DNA of 64,000 nt from Aliidiomarina shirensis (GCF_003987345.1 NZ_PIPP01000005.1:1-64000), one strand, 5' to 3'. Positions 37,582-46,394 are shown, counted from the first letter of the stretch. The notes: a model not told the origin generated them from the sequence alone. A program made the numbers and translations.

Positions 37582-39106
37582 CTTTTATCCCCTTTATGGA
37601 TTGGAAAAACTCCATCGAAAACTGATCTGTCATACCAGAGACGAAATCTACGATTAGATGCGCTCGCAGAATCCACTCTTGTTTTGGACAAATAGTTGAA
37701 AACTTTATGCTAACCTCTTCATCAACTTCACTTGATTTTTCTGCTGGCAAAATGCCTCTATCCAAAATTGCAGCCTTATATGAGTGCAAGTGTTTCTCAG
37801 GTAGTTTTTTAAACAAACGCCTATGGACGTGCAGTTTTTTTGCAGCAACTGCCTTAAAATCATTGTTTATTACGATTAAAAACTCATCCTTTGAGAGCTT
37901 TAAAAGCCGTTGGTACTCTTCTAGAATCCCCGAAATTATAGCGTATCCGGAAAGCTCGATGGATTCGGCTTCGCTGGAAGAGAACAAATACTGTCTAGAA
38001 AAACTTTTTAACCCATCAAGAATTTTTTTCTCTACAGTGTCACCAGAAATAATATCGGTATTTATCTTTAAATTACAAAATGACTCGTAGCTTTCAATAA
38101 AAGTTTCGGCAACATAAGCTACTAGTAAGTTTTGGAGTTCAGTTTTAAAAGCTAAAAACGGACTAATAGGTGAGTGCTTATTACCATTAAGCTTCTCTAT
38201 AAGTGTTTCGCACTTCTTCTTGTCTTTATCATCACCAATTAGCTCTAATAGTAGAGGTTCTAAACTTTCCTTAAACTGCTCAAACGTTATAACATTTTTC
38301 TCGATACCATCTTCTATATCGCTTAAGCAGTAGGATATGTCATCTGATGCCTCCATCAGAAAGCTAAGTGGATGACGTGAGTTATCGGGCATGTTCAACG
38401 CTTTCCATGCATCATGGATTACTTTTTTTTCCGTCCTGAAGAAGCCAACTTTCTTTGTAAATGGTTTGTCTCGATTAACATCTCGGCTTTCTGCGTCATA
38501 TGGGTATTTTAAAAGAGCAGTCAGCTGCGTGTAAGTGAGATTTAGTCCGTGATAGCCGTCATCCCCTTGGGTTTTCGCGACAATTCGGAAGCCTTGAGGG
38601 TTTCCATCAAAATTCTTAAAGTCTTGTAGTAGTTCGTCCGAAAGCTCATTAGTGTCAAAACTGGTCTCACGAAGGCTAGACTTTAAAGCTTCTTCAAGTT
38701 CATTAGAATTGGCCCAATCGACGATAGCGGCTTCACCAAAATGACCAAATGGTGGATTTCCAATGTCATGCATCAAGCAAGCAGTTTCGACGATATTAGA
38801 TATAGTTAAGCTATGTTCACGCCAGAATTTTTTAACTTCATCATCAAAATCCGGTTGTGAGTCATCAATTAGCTGTATTATTTGTGAAACTATATACCGA
38901 CCAATATGTGAGACTTCTATTGAATGGGTCAAACGGGATCTTACTGACGAGTTACTCTCAAGAGAAAACACTTGCGCCTTTTGTTGAAGACGGCGGAAAG
39001 AAGCTGAATAAATAACCCGAGACCGATCGCTTTGCGAAGTCGCAATGAGGGAATTGTGGCTCGCTGACGAGACGCGGTGACGGTCAGTTGTTATTAATGA
39101 TTTCAT
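37574..39106 (-). CDS. dGTPase-like HD-domain triphosphohydrolase
   Basis: A 510-residue dNTP triphosphohydrolase. N-terminal arginine-rich segment (YSASFRRLQQKAQVFSLE), metal-binding HD site split as LTHSIEVSHIGR and CLMHDIGNPPFGHFGE, and the later conserved ASDDISYCLSDIEDGI. It should hydrolyse dGTP or other dNTPs to nucleoside and triphosphate; related enzymes deplete dNTPs during phage infection. ATG at 39106 chosen; an in-frame TTG at 39112 is closer to AAGGAATT. First gene of a two-gene unit in a mobile region. Confidence 0.88.
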   Translation of the reverse strand: MKSLITTDRHRVSSASHNSLIATSQSDRSRVIYSASFRRLQQKAQVFSLESNSSVRSRLTHSIEVSHIGRYIVSQIIQLIDDSQPDFDDEVKKFWREHSLTISNIVETACLMHDIGNPPFGHFGEAAIVDWANSNELEEALKSSLRETSFDTNELSDELLQDFKNFDGNPQGFRIVAKTQGDDGYHGLNLTYTQLTALLKYPYDAESRDVNRDKPFTKKVGFFRTEKKVIHDAWKALNMPDNSRHPLSFLMEASDDISYCLSDIEDGIEKNVITFEQFKESLEPLLLELIGDDKDKKKCETLIEKLNGNKHSPISPFLAFKTELQNLLVAYVAETFIESYESFCNLKINTDIISGDTVEKKILDGLKSFSRQYLFSSSEAESIELSGYAIISGILEEYQRLLKLSKDEFLIVINNDFKAVAAKKLHVHRRLFKKLPEKHLHSYKAAILDRGILPAEKSSEVDEEVSIKFSTICPKQEWILRAHLIVDFVSGMTDQFSMEFFQSIKGIKVG

Positions 39107-39173
39107 GCGCAATAATTCCTTTGTTAAATATCAAGTTGTCTCGCGTGATTGCAACTGGTAAAGCCTGAGTATT

Positions 39174-39998
39174 CTAGACACCTTCTAGTTGCTTAAAATA
39201 CTCACGTTCAAAGTTGTTTGGTGACACACGTTGGTTATTCGTATGTCGCCGTTTCGGATTGTAAACCATCTCGATGTAATGAAACACCGCCTGCCTTGCT
39301 TCTGCTCGCGTTTCGTAAATACGACGTCGGATTTTATCTTTCTTTAAATTGCTAAAGAAGCTTTCCGCAACCGCATTGTCATGGCAATTTCTTCTACGGC
39401 TCATACTCGGTTTAATATTGTAACTCTCAAGTAACTTTCAGAACTGCAGACTCGCATATTGAGAGCCTTGGTCTGAGTGTATCTTAACCTCACCCGTTGG
39501 CTTTCGACGCCAGTACGCCGATGTGAGCGCCTGCATGGCGATATCTTCGGTCATACGGTCGCTCATCGACCAGCCCACGACATTGCGAGCAAACAAATCG
39601 ATTACAACGGCCAAAAATAAAAAGCCTTCGTGTGTTTTTATATACGTGATATCGGTAACCCACCACGTGTTTGGTGCTTCTACATCAAAGCCGCGATTTA
39701 GTTCGTTCTCAGCAACACTGTCCGGCTTACCACCATAGTAGCCTCGCGGCACGTCATATCCCCGTTGTGCTTTGATGGCCGCTTGGCGCATTAACCGTAA
39801 AACGCGGTCACGGCCACAAAACTGGTTTGCATCACGCATATCAAGGTAGATATTCCGATACCCGTGAAAACCACCGCTTTCAATCCAGCATTGCTTAATC
39901 TGAGCGGTCAGCTTTTTATCAGCCTCGGCACGTTTACTCACGGGCTCTCTCAACCAAGAGTAGAAACCACTTGGATGCACACCAAGCGTTTTACACAT
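39174..39998 (-). pseudogene. IS3-family transposase OrfB with internal stop
   Basis: HTH_21 region and rve integrase core are present (TWWVTDITYIKTHEGFLFLA, SDQGSQYAS, and after the break RNCHDNAVAESFFSNLKKD). A TGA at 39440-39438 interrupts the frame between the second and third catalytic residues; reading through it restores a normal OrfB with the DDE triad. It is normally made as an OrfAB frameshift fusion. Confidence 0.9.
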
Positions 39999-40030
39999 TA
40001 CTCTGATGGGGTAACTGGCACGACGAGATT

Positions 40031-40327
40031 TTATGAACCGGTACCGTTCTTTGACTCGCCTGCAAAGAACACCGCGGCTTCCTTTAATATATTTCGTTCT
40101 TGTTCAGTGCGTTTGAGTTCACGTTTTAACCGCGCAATCTCAGCGCGAAAATCCGACTCTTTCGCTCTTATTTCCACTGGCTTTGAAAGCTCTTTAATCC
40201 AGCGATAGATTGCTTTTGTGCTCACACCTAGACGATCAGCTACTTCAGCGGTTGAATAGCCGTGAATCTTCACTTGGTTCACAGCTTCTTGTTTAAACTC
40301 GGTGGAATAACGAATACCTTTACTCAT
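40031..40327 (-). CDS. IS3-family OrfA
   Basis: A 98-residue HTH protein (YSTEFKQEAVNQVKIHGYS, VADRLGVSTKAIYRWIKEL) ending in a leucine-zipper-like helix (LKRELKRTEQERNIL). Intact and of normal length. Confidence 0.9.
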   Translation of the reverse strand: MSKGIRYSTEFKQEAVNQVKIHGYSTAEVADRLGVSTKAIYRWIKELSKPVEIRAKESDFRAEIARLKRELKRTEQERNILKEAAVFFAGESKNGTGS

Positions 40328-40395
40328 GATTTTCCTCTTATGGTCATAGTGACATTTTTACCATAAAAGATGTCTATAAATCTCAGGCCTTACCA

Positions 40396-40497
40396 GATCT
40401 GTGTTTCAGTAAATCCTGATTTTTTCATAGTCGTCTCCTGCTGTTACTATCGCAGAGAATTCTAGTTAAATCTGTCTCAGTTTAGGGGAAGTGGACA
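40396..40497 (-). repeat. End fragment of a second IS3-family element
   Basis: Matches the 5' 100 bases (start of orfA plus terminal repeat TGTCCACTTCCCC) of the mini-element at 40962-41432. It was cut by the insertion of the IS at 39156-40395. Confidence 0.8.
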
Positions 40498-40961
40498 CAA
40501 GCTAACGTAAGTCTGTAGTCATCGACACTTTCTAAGTGCAGTTCTCGAACCTCGCAGAGCGAATGATTCAATTATTAGTTTCATCTAATACCTAATAATA
40601 TATAAAATAATTACTCCATAAAACAATAAAATATAAAATATCAATGAGGGTTTACCCTCTATTTTCCTTCAAAATCAAAAATAAATCCGTTGACACCCTT
40701 ATCATTAATTTATACATTTTTAGACGTAATCAACAGAAATGCCTTTCTGTATTAAGGTTAGTAATTGCAGCCTTCGAACTGCATCTGCTCTTTAAATTTC
40801 ATGCCGATATCTATTAGTCGCGAACACCCTGAGAGACCTTGGGGTAAGTCGTTACTGAAAGTATTTCTATTTTTATTTATTCGTGATGTAAAAGTAATTA
40901 GGTTACCTAGGCTAAGTGTTTCGGTAATAGACAATTCTCACTGCTGATAAATTAATGCTAT
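40498..40961. other. A+T-rich stretch without genes
   Basis: About 460 bases, strongly A+T-rich, with several TAATATATAA-like tracts. The short plus-strand reading frame at 40765-40947 has no ribosome-binding site or recognisable product. Could hold promoters for the downstream cluster. Confidence 0.4.
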
Positions 40962-41432
40962 TGTCCACTTCCCCACTAATGACACATCTCCAAACTTGAG
41001 CTTTCCTGGTTAGATATAAACCAATTCAGTATTGCGTTCATTGCACCAGACTGTCAGGCACGCTCAACCCGAGAAAAGCTACAACGACTCAAATCCGTTA
41101 TGATACATGCTTTTTACAATACTCAGGCCTGCGTCAGACAACGTTTTCGCGTAGTCTTTTTTATCTGCTGTCACTAACCCTTTTTTGCGAAGAGCTCCTT
41201 GATGCGCTTGATATCGAACGCCTCGATGCCACCATACTTGAATTTCCAATTGTAATAGGTGCTGCTGATACCGCGTTCTCGGCAAATTTCTTTGACCTTC
41301 ACGCCAGCATCAGTTTCTTTTAAGATCGCGATGATCTGCGTTTCAGTGAGTCCTGATTTTTCATAGTTGTTCCCTGCTATTACTCTCGCAGAAAACTTTA
41401 TTAAATCTGCATCAGATTAGGGGAAGTGGGCA
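40962..41432 (-). mobile_element. Internally deleted mini-IS3 with target duplication
   Basis: 471 bp with terminal repeats TGTCCACTTCCCC (left) and TGCCCACTTCCCC (right, inverted) flanked by the 4-bp duplication CTAT (40958-40961 and 41433-41436). Inside is the orfA N-terminus on the minus strand (SGLTETQIIAILKETDAG, then ISSTYYNWKFKYGG); orfB is missing. It behaves like a non-autonomous derivative. Confidence 0.82.
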
Positions 41433-41570
41433 CTATTATCAATTCAACATTACCCTTTGAAAAGAATGGGCATATGCAGGTATTCATAAAGTAAAGGAGG
41501 AAAATAATCTCGGTTTCTAAAAAACTTAGCTTAATAGAATAATATTAATTTTAATTAGGGAATTTACAAT

Positions 41571-42413
41571 ATGAGACTAAAACGGACAGTGATATCTATT
41601 TTCGTGGGGTCAGTAGTATTTGGGTTAAACTACCAACCAGCGAAAGACTTAAATCAAAACCCAGCGGCGTTTCTTTCAGGATTTGGATGGGGAGGAGTGG
41701 CCCATGCATCTGACCAATGTGAGACTGAAGAAGGTGGGTTTATGGCTTGCGACGATATGATGGAGAGAATAGGAGTTATTGGCACTGCCCCTCCAGATTT
41801 CTGGGAGCCTGATCCAGTCGGTGATCCAGAATGCCAATATGATTGTGGGTCCCCAGGCGGCGATGGCGGTGGCGGTACTTCACCCGAGCCATCAGTAACT
41901 GAGACGTTAGCGCAAGAATCAGTGCAACAAATTGAGAATAATTTACTACAAATCGCTAATGAGTTGTCTGCGATTATTGCTTCTATTGACTTAGATACAA
42001 ATTCAAGACTTGAACTTATGAACGCAGTCACAAAGTTAAACGCATTTGTAACTCTGCTTCAAAGCGGAGTTAATATTAGCTACGCACTGATTTATAATGA
42101 GTTGGAGAACCTTGGTCCCGAAATTCTGGGATTAATATTTGGCTTCTCTGCGACAGTGATTGCGAGTGCAGCTTTAACGACTCTTCTTGGAACAACAGTA
42201 GCAGGCGTTGTTGGCACTTTTATAGGGGTTTCAGTCGCATCTTGGGCTGTTCATACCTATGTCGTTCATCCGCTTTGGAATAGGCTTCAGGTTGCGTATG
42301 AAAACGGATTGATAGTTTCGGATTCTTCTTGGCACATGCCTGACTATAATGATAACCAATGTCCCTGGCATGGGGTTCCTGCTTTTTTTTGCGATGAAAT
42401 GCAAATACCATAA
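41571..42413 (+). CDS. Exported protein with conserved leader and hydrophobic C-domain
   Basis: A 280-residue protein of unknown family. N-terminus is signal-like (TVISIFVGSVVFGLNY) with the pattern GLNYQP-FLSGFGWGGVAHASDQC, shared with the small gene at 44698. Then Cys-containing linker with Gly-rich stretch (GSPGGDGGGG), an amphipathic helical region, and a long hydrophobic hairpin (LGLIFGFSATVIASAALTTL and VAGVVGTFIGVSVASWAV) reminiscent of pore-forming bacteriocins. RBS GGGAATTT. First of an apparent operon. Confidence 0.65.
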   Translation: MRLKRTVISIFVGSVVFGLNYQPAKDLNQNPAAFLSGFGWGGVAHASDQCETEEGGFMACDDMMERIGVIGTAPPDFWEPDPVGDPECQYDCGSPGGDGGGGTSPEPSVTETLAQESVQQIENNLLQIANELSAIIASIDLDTNSRLELMNAVTKLNAFVTLLQSGVNISYALIYNELENLGPEILGLIFGFSATVIASAALTTLLGTTVAGVVGTFIGVSVASWAVHTYVVHPLWNRLQVAYENGLIVSDSSWHMPDYNDNQCPWHGVPAFFCDEMQIP

Positions 42414-42425
42414 AAGGAAAATAAC

Positions 42426-42977
42426 ATGAATTTAATTTCTTCTTTGATTTTGCCAGTAATTGTTTTGGACGTATCACCAATAATTGATAAGAACAACCTT
42501 GTGTTCGAGGATAATAATAACAATAGCAGTCACTTTGTACTTTATAGTTCGGAGTTTGGAGTTGAGAGTTATAAATCGTTACCGCGGGGACGAGGATTAG
42601 TTTTTTTAAATACTACTTCGGGCGATTGCTTTGTTAATAGACGCGAAGTAGGTTTCTCCAGTGTTCGCCCCTTTAATGCGGATACTCCACTATCGTCTCT
42701 CGAAATACTTGACTCCAACGAAAACGGTATAATCGACAGTGACGATCAAATCTATGATTATATTTCAGTTTGGATCGACATAAATGGTAATGGAAGTTGC
42801 GATTACGGTGAAGTCTACTCATTCAAAGAACTTGATATTGAACTGATTTTAGAAGGGAAAGACCGTCAATATAGAAATTCTCAAACTCATACCATATTGG
42901 AAACATTTAGTTACCGAATGGATGGGTATACTGATCAAGAGTTTGATGCATGGGGAATCAATTTTAAGCCACTCTAA
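42426..42977 (+). CDS. EF-hand/RTX-like calcium-binding protein
   Basis: A 183-residue protein 12 bases after the previous gene (RBS AAGGAAAA). Two EF-hand-like loops, DSNENGIIDSDD and DINGNGSCDYGE, separated by ISVWI and followed by FKELDI, reproduce the module found at the C-terminus of large RTX and bacteriocin-type proteins (D-x-N-x-D-G, then VWxDxNxDG, then ELksL). N-terminal PVIVLDVSPI fits the VLDLDGDGI start of that module. Here it is a stand-alone short protein. Role unknown; Ca-dependent folding is inferred. Confidence 0.65.
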   Translation: MNLISSLILPVIVLDVSPIIDKNNLVFEDNNNNSSHFVLYSSEFGVESYKSLPRGRGLVFLNTTSGDCFVNRREVGFSSVRPFNADTPLSSLEILDSNENGIIDSDDQIYDYISVWIDINGNGSCDYGEVYSFKELDIELILEGKDRQYRNSQTHTILETFSYRMDGYTDQEFDAWGINFKPL

Positions 42978-42982
42978 AGGGG

Positions 42983-43007
42983 TAGGGGCAGTATGTTAAC
43001 TGCCCCT
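42983..43007 (+). terminator. Strong hairpin after the EF-hand gene
   Basis: GTAGGGGCAGT and ACTGCCCCTAC form a perfect 11-bp stem with a 6-base loop, followed 5-18 bases later by a T-rich tract. Either a terminator or attenuator between the EF-hand and Fic genes; it also contains an ATG that would otherwise give a longer Fic N-terminus. Confidence 0.7.
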
Positions 43008-43037
43008 ACATCACGTTTTAGTTTTTTCGGAAGCTTT

Positions 43038-43934
43038 ATGACCTATAAGATGACAGCTAATACCACCCCTATATCGTTAATTTCTAAGACGTTGGCTTTG
43101 CGGCTATTTGCTGGCGACGAAGCTTTAAAGTTAGGTCGATTTTTAACTTGGCAAAAATATTTTATTGAAAAGAATTTTATTTTTGAGGGTAAATCACTAT
43201 TCAATCTTTATTTAAAAGACGCAGAATTTTCCTTTTCAGAATTAGTCAATCTGATAAATAAATCAGAATTCAGTACTGAGATGTTAAGTGAAGGTATACG
43301 TCTGATAAGCCACGAGCAAACAAATATAAGAAGTCAAGATATCTCAGTCAATTTTTTTGGAACAAAGCATATCAAACCAGCCCCTGAGGACTTAAAAGGG
43401 ATGATAAACCAACTAGCGGAAAATGATACTAAGGCGATATGCGATATGGATTATTTAAAGGTCTATAGAGATCTGAACCTGTGCCATCCATTTTTAGATT
43501 GTAATGGCCGCTTCTCCCGAGCATATTTAGTCTCGCGATTGGGTTTCGAAAAGTCCCTTATACTTCTCTTTCGATTAAGGTCGAACAAATATTATGGATA
43601 TTCAAATTATGACAAACAAGATATTTTTGTCTATCCCCCCAGCTTTGAACGATATTGGGAAGAGGCATCTCTATGGAGAGATGAGTTGCTAAATGAGGTA
43701 AACAAAATGTTGCCGGAAGCACAAAAAGAGTTGGCAAGATTAACTCTTAGCCCATCCTTCGCCGGTGGTTTGAGCAATCTTAATGACTACTATGCGAATC
43801 CAGTATATGTTGACAAGGCTACCGTTCAATTTGAACGTGCTTCCGTAATTAACGACGGATTCGGAAATACTTACCGGTGCATAAACCCGATTATAAATAT
43901 CTACGAATTTATGTTGGCACAGGCATGTAATTAG
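43038..43934 (+). CDS. Fic-domain protein
   Basis: A 298-residue protein with a Fic motif HPFLDCNGRFSR at 150-161, matching HPFx[D/E]GNGRxxR except for Cys in place of the first Gly. Upstream NFFGTKHIKPAPEDL matches the Fic-family beta-flap region. No inhibitory [S/T]xxxE[G/N] helix was identified. Fic enzymes usually transfer AMP to hydroxyl groups on target proteins. Start at 43038 chosen for GGAAG upstream and because the alternative start at 42993 lies within the hairpin. Follows the secreted-type genes; could be a toxin. Confidence 0.75.
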   Translation: MTYKMTANTTPISLISKTLALRLFAGDEALKLGRFLTWQKYFIEKNFIFEGKSLFNLYLKDAEFSFSELVNLINKSEFSTEMLSEGIRLISHEQTNIRSQDISVNFFGTKHIKPAPEDLKGMINQLAENDTKAICDMDYLKVYRDLNLCHPFLDCNGRFSRAYLVSRLGFEKSLILLFRLRSNKYYGYSNYDKQDIFVYPPSFERYWEEASLWRDELLNEVNKMLPEAQKELARLTLSPSFAGGLSNLNDYYANPVYVDKATVQFERASVINDGFGNTYRCINPIINIYEFMLAQACN

Positions 43935-44049
43935 TCTAATCTAATTTTTTATAAAAGGTATATTATTGAATCCCAAATGTCGAATTTACTGCTTAGCAAC
44001 GTAAATGTTTAACTAACAGCTATATATTAAACTATAAAAAGGTTCATAC

Positions 44050-44547
44050 ATGTTTCTTAGAAAATCAAAAATCGCCTTTTTGAAAGGACTTTTACTTCCT
44101 ACTTTCATAATTTTAGCTGTATTGCAGTTAATGAGAACGGAAGGTTTTTTGCTCATACCCATGACTTTAGAATCGATGCATTCGCTACCTCTTATTTATT
44201 ATTCATGTGTAATTTTAATTATATGTATTAGTTACATGATTTTCGGTTTTGCGCTGAATTTCATCCGGTTACCACTGGAATTAAACGTTGACTTTAAAAA
44301 TAAAGCAGTCACCAGTGGAGATAATAAAGTTATAGTAAGCAATTTTATTAAAACGAAAGTAGTTTCATTTTCTAGAAATAGCAATACTTATGTCATAGAT
44401 TTCTATTCCCTTGACCAGCGAAAGTTCCTAATTCAAGCGATGTACAAATCAGACCTAGACATTCAGGAGTTGATAAATAAGCATAGTGAAGATGGTGTGG
44501 AGTACTTCAACCCCTTTCAATATTCTATCTTTAATTTTTGGAAATGA
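44050..44547 (+). CDS. Two-TM membrane protein of the Fic cluster
   Basis: A 165-residue protein with two membrane segments (LLLPTFIILAVLQL and LIYYSCVILIICISYMIFGF) followed by a cytoplasmic beta-rich domain (VDFKNKAVTSGDNKVIV). No family recognised. Separated from the Fic gene by 115 bases. An immunity role is possible by position only. Confidence 0.55.
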   Translation: MFLRKSKIAFLKGLLLPTFIILAVLQLMRTEGFLLIPMTLESMHSLPLIYYSCVILIICISYMIFGFALNFIRLPLELNVDFKNKAVTSGDNKVIVSNFIKTKVVSFSRNSNTYVIDFYSLDQRKFLIQAMYKSDLDIQELINKHSEDGVEYFNPFQYSIFNFWK

Positions 44548-44697
44548 CTTTCCGAGCTTTTTCCAAAATATTTTTTTGAAAGATAATAAGAAATTTACAC
44601 ATAACTGATTGGAGGATAATTTCTTTTTTTAAGACTTGTATTTTATTTTTTTATGTTACAAATTAGATTAGTCAATAACTTAGATGAGGAAGAGGAT

Positions 44698-44883
44698 ATG
44701 TTTAAGAAAAGTGCGGTATACGTTGCAGTTAGCGTGCTAATGGGGCTCAACTATAGCAGTCCTGTTGCATCAGATAATGAAAATTTTTACCAGTTTTTAA
44801 ATGGTGTTAGTTGGGGAACAACTGCACAAGGACGTGATCAATGTGATACGAGTTCTGGGGTTGGCTGCAACACAGTACCGTAA
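44698..44883 (+). CDS. Short paralogue of the leader protein
   Basis: 61 residues from ATG at 44698 (GAGGAAGAGG upstream). Its whole length aligns with the N-terminal 55 or so residues of the protein at 41571: MGLNYSSPV, FLNGVSWG, then RDQCDT. It stops just after the Cys motif. Either a truncated gene or a genuine small exported peptide built on the same leader. Confidence 0.55.
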   Translation: MFKKSAVYVAVSVLMGLNYSSPVASDNENFYQFLNGVSWGTTAQGRDQCDTSSGVGCNTVP

Positions 44884-45009
44884 GCAATGTGGAATAGGTA
44901 TGGATTGGGTGGAAAGAGTGAGCGTTACTCACTCTTTGGATCAGAGTTCGACACAAAATAAGGCGAGCAATGGTTCAAATCTTACTGCAAATTAACAGTT
45001 AAAGGATCG

Positions 45010-45260
45010 AGTAGGAGGAGGCCTCGCGGCCTCAGTCCTCTCACACCACCGGGCATACGGTTCCGTACTACGGCGGTTCATAAATTACATTTGAGCCGAT
45101 GGTAACTGTCCATAAGCGATATCAATCCCGGTCTATCAAACAACTTCTTCGGTAATGCCTGATTCATGTGCGAAGCACCCGAGTTCCACCATGGGCCGCG
45201 CCCATTGGTCGTACTTAGTTCTGCTCGCTTCTGGGCATTTATCTTTGGGGTGCTCTATGA
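45010..45260 (-). mobile_element. Class C group II intron, 3' remnant
   Basis: On the minus strand, about 45240-45078 encodes the end of an intron reverse transcriptase/maturase (WWNSGASHMNQALPKKLFD and ISLMDSYHRLKCNL, then stop). After it come domain V (GAACCGCC-GTAC-GGTGGTGTG type, about 45079-45043) and domain VI ending near 45010. The CCGCC/GGTGG domain V is of the class C form. The 5' part is lost and the maturase frame upstream is broken. Confidence 0.85.
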
Positions 45261-45351
45261 CAAATCACCTTAAAGTTGAACTCGAGAAATAGCTCAGACT
45301 GATCACAAGCCTCAAATTACTCGCATCAATTTTGTCAGCCATGACGTCTTG

Positions 45352-45555
45352 TAGTGGTCAAGTAAAATTGACCGCGGGTTTATAGTTATTCCAGAATCGT
45401 TTCTCCAACTCAGATGGTGTTAATTCACAGTTGTAAGAGTGCGGTCTCAATCGACTGTAATAACCGAGAACATAATCGCTGATCCGTTGCTTAGCTTCAG
45501 TAAAACTTCGATAGCCAGTAGTTGGTGCTCATTCCGTTTTTAAGCTTCTAAAAAA
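45352..45555 (-). pseudogene. IS3-family transposase OrfB, C-terminal scrap
   Basis: Minus strand reads ERFFRSLKTE, a stop, then GYRSFTEAKQRISDYVLGYY and NCELTPSELEKRFWNNYKP, the end of an IS3-family OrfB, followed by a terminal sequence TTGACCACTACA near 45352. A different IS from the one at 39156. Confidence 0.8.
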
Positions 45556-45566
45556 CGCTCCGTGGT

Positions 45567-46001
45567 ATGAATTAAAATGATTACGCTAAATTTATCAATG
45601 TCTCCGACAAAACCTTACGTGATGTTGAAAAGGGAAATACCGATCCTCGGCTTTCGATCGTAAACAAATTACTAGCACCCGGAAGTTTTCAGGTAAGCGC
45701 TCGAGCGGTAAAAAGAGTAATTTGACGTCGAAATATTTCGACATTAAAAGTCAGCTTTTTTGTTGACCGAAAATCTTTTTGTCGTGACTAAAGGTCAAAA
45801 ACTCAACTTTTTGAAACCGCTTTATGTGCCATAATTTTACATTGAATGATCTAAAATGGGGTAAAATACCGGTAAAAACCCCTTTAAGAACCCACTTAAC
45901 ATACTGTTTTTACTGAATATCCCGATTAAGCCCCTATGCCTCCACCGCCCTCCGGAGGCAGAGGTCAGAGGTCAGAGGTTCGAATCCTCTCGGGCGCGCC
46001 A
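45567..46001 (+). repeat. hipB-palindrome-tRNA module, copy B
   Basis: Carries the last 50 or so codons of the antitoxin gene (about 45574-45725), the palindrome GTCGAAATATTTCGAC (45727-45742), the conserved spacer and the tRNA-Arg 3' half. Same strand as copy A at 31006-31434, so A and B could recombine and excise about 14.6 kb. The spacer copies differ by scattered substitutions. Confidence 0.9.
45945..46001 (+). pseudogene. 3' half of tRNA-Arg(CCG), second scar
   Basis: Same as 31386-31434 but with the 8-bp unit AGAGGTC(A) duplicated before the T-arm, which would destroy tRNA folding. No 5' half. Confidence 0.83.
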
Positions 46002-46003
46002 AC

Positions 46004-46036
46004 ATAAAAAAACCACCCTCGCGGTGGTTTTTTTAT
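46004..46036. terminator. Bidirectional rho-independent terminator
   Basis: AACCACC-CTC-GCGGTGGTT hairpin flanked by seven A residues on one side and T residues on the other, directly after the tRNA fragment. It is the natural tRNA terminator position, which supports a chromosomal tRNA 3' flank origin. Confidence 0.88.
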
Positions 46037-46163
46037 GTTTTTTGGTCGAAAAGTAAGACTACCACATGTCCGTAGCTGACCTCCCTTCGACCTATCCCAT
46101 TGCATGAGTGTTGCGGTTATTGTCTGAATTCAGGATATATAATTCTTAAAGTGACTGTCTTAT

Positions 46164-46394
46164 TTATTTTTTCAGCTTTTTATAATGAATAAAAAAGTCA
46201 ACGGGTACAAAAATAATCACCCACACTAAATCAAAGACGATTACAATTACTATAAACTCAAAGAATGTTGTCTTAAAATTAAAATAAGAGAAAACAACAT
46301 CAAAAATCCAGAGTAGTAACAGAGCGGCTGATGTCAAAAGCACTAAAGCTTTGGTGTATATTAATTTTGATAAGATCGAGTTACTTTTCATCAT
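46164..46394 (-). CDS. Small two-TM protein
   Basis: 76 residues, two membrane segments (ALVLLTSAALLLLWIFDVVF and IVIVIVFDLVWVIIFVPVDF). No family recognised. Overlaps the previous small gene by 14 bases. Could be an immunity-type protein. Confidence 0.45.
   Translation of the reverse strand: MMKSNSILSKLIYTKALVLLTSAALLLLWIFDVVFSYFNFKTTFFEFIVIVIVFDLVWVIIFVPVDFFIHYKKLKK

Larger units (their letters stand above)
39156..40395 (-). mobile_element. IS3-family insertion sequence, inactivated
   Basis: About 1240 bp between inverted ends beginning TGGTAAAGCCTGAG (39156) and TGGTAAGGCCTGAG (minus, from 40395). Contains orfA and an orfB broken by a stop codon. No target duplication is seen. Its right flank (from 40396) is inside an older IS3 remnant. 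Solo ends of the same IS occur at 561-640, 4979-5006 and 29389-29421. Confidence 0.88.

Noticed and set aside
41079..41285. 68-codon minus-strand frame
   Set aside because: Out-of-frame reading of the IS3 orfA remnant in the 471-bp mini-element.
42993..43037. Upstream ATG for the Fic gene
   Set aside because: It lies in the loop of a perfect 11-bp hairpin; the ATG at 43038 has a better ribosome-binding site and fits the domain.
44801..44995. 64-codon plus-strand frame overlapping the short leader gene
   Set aside because: Alternative frame of the leader paralogue without its own start signal.
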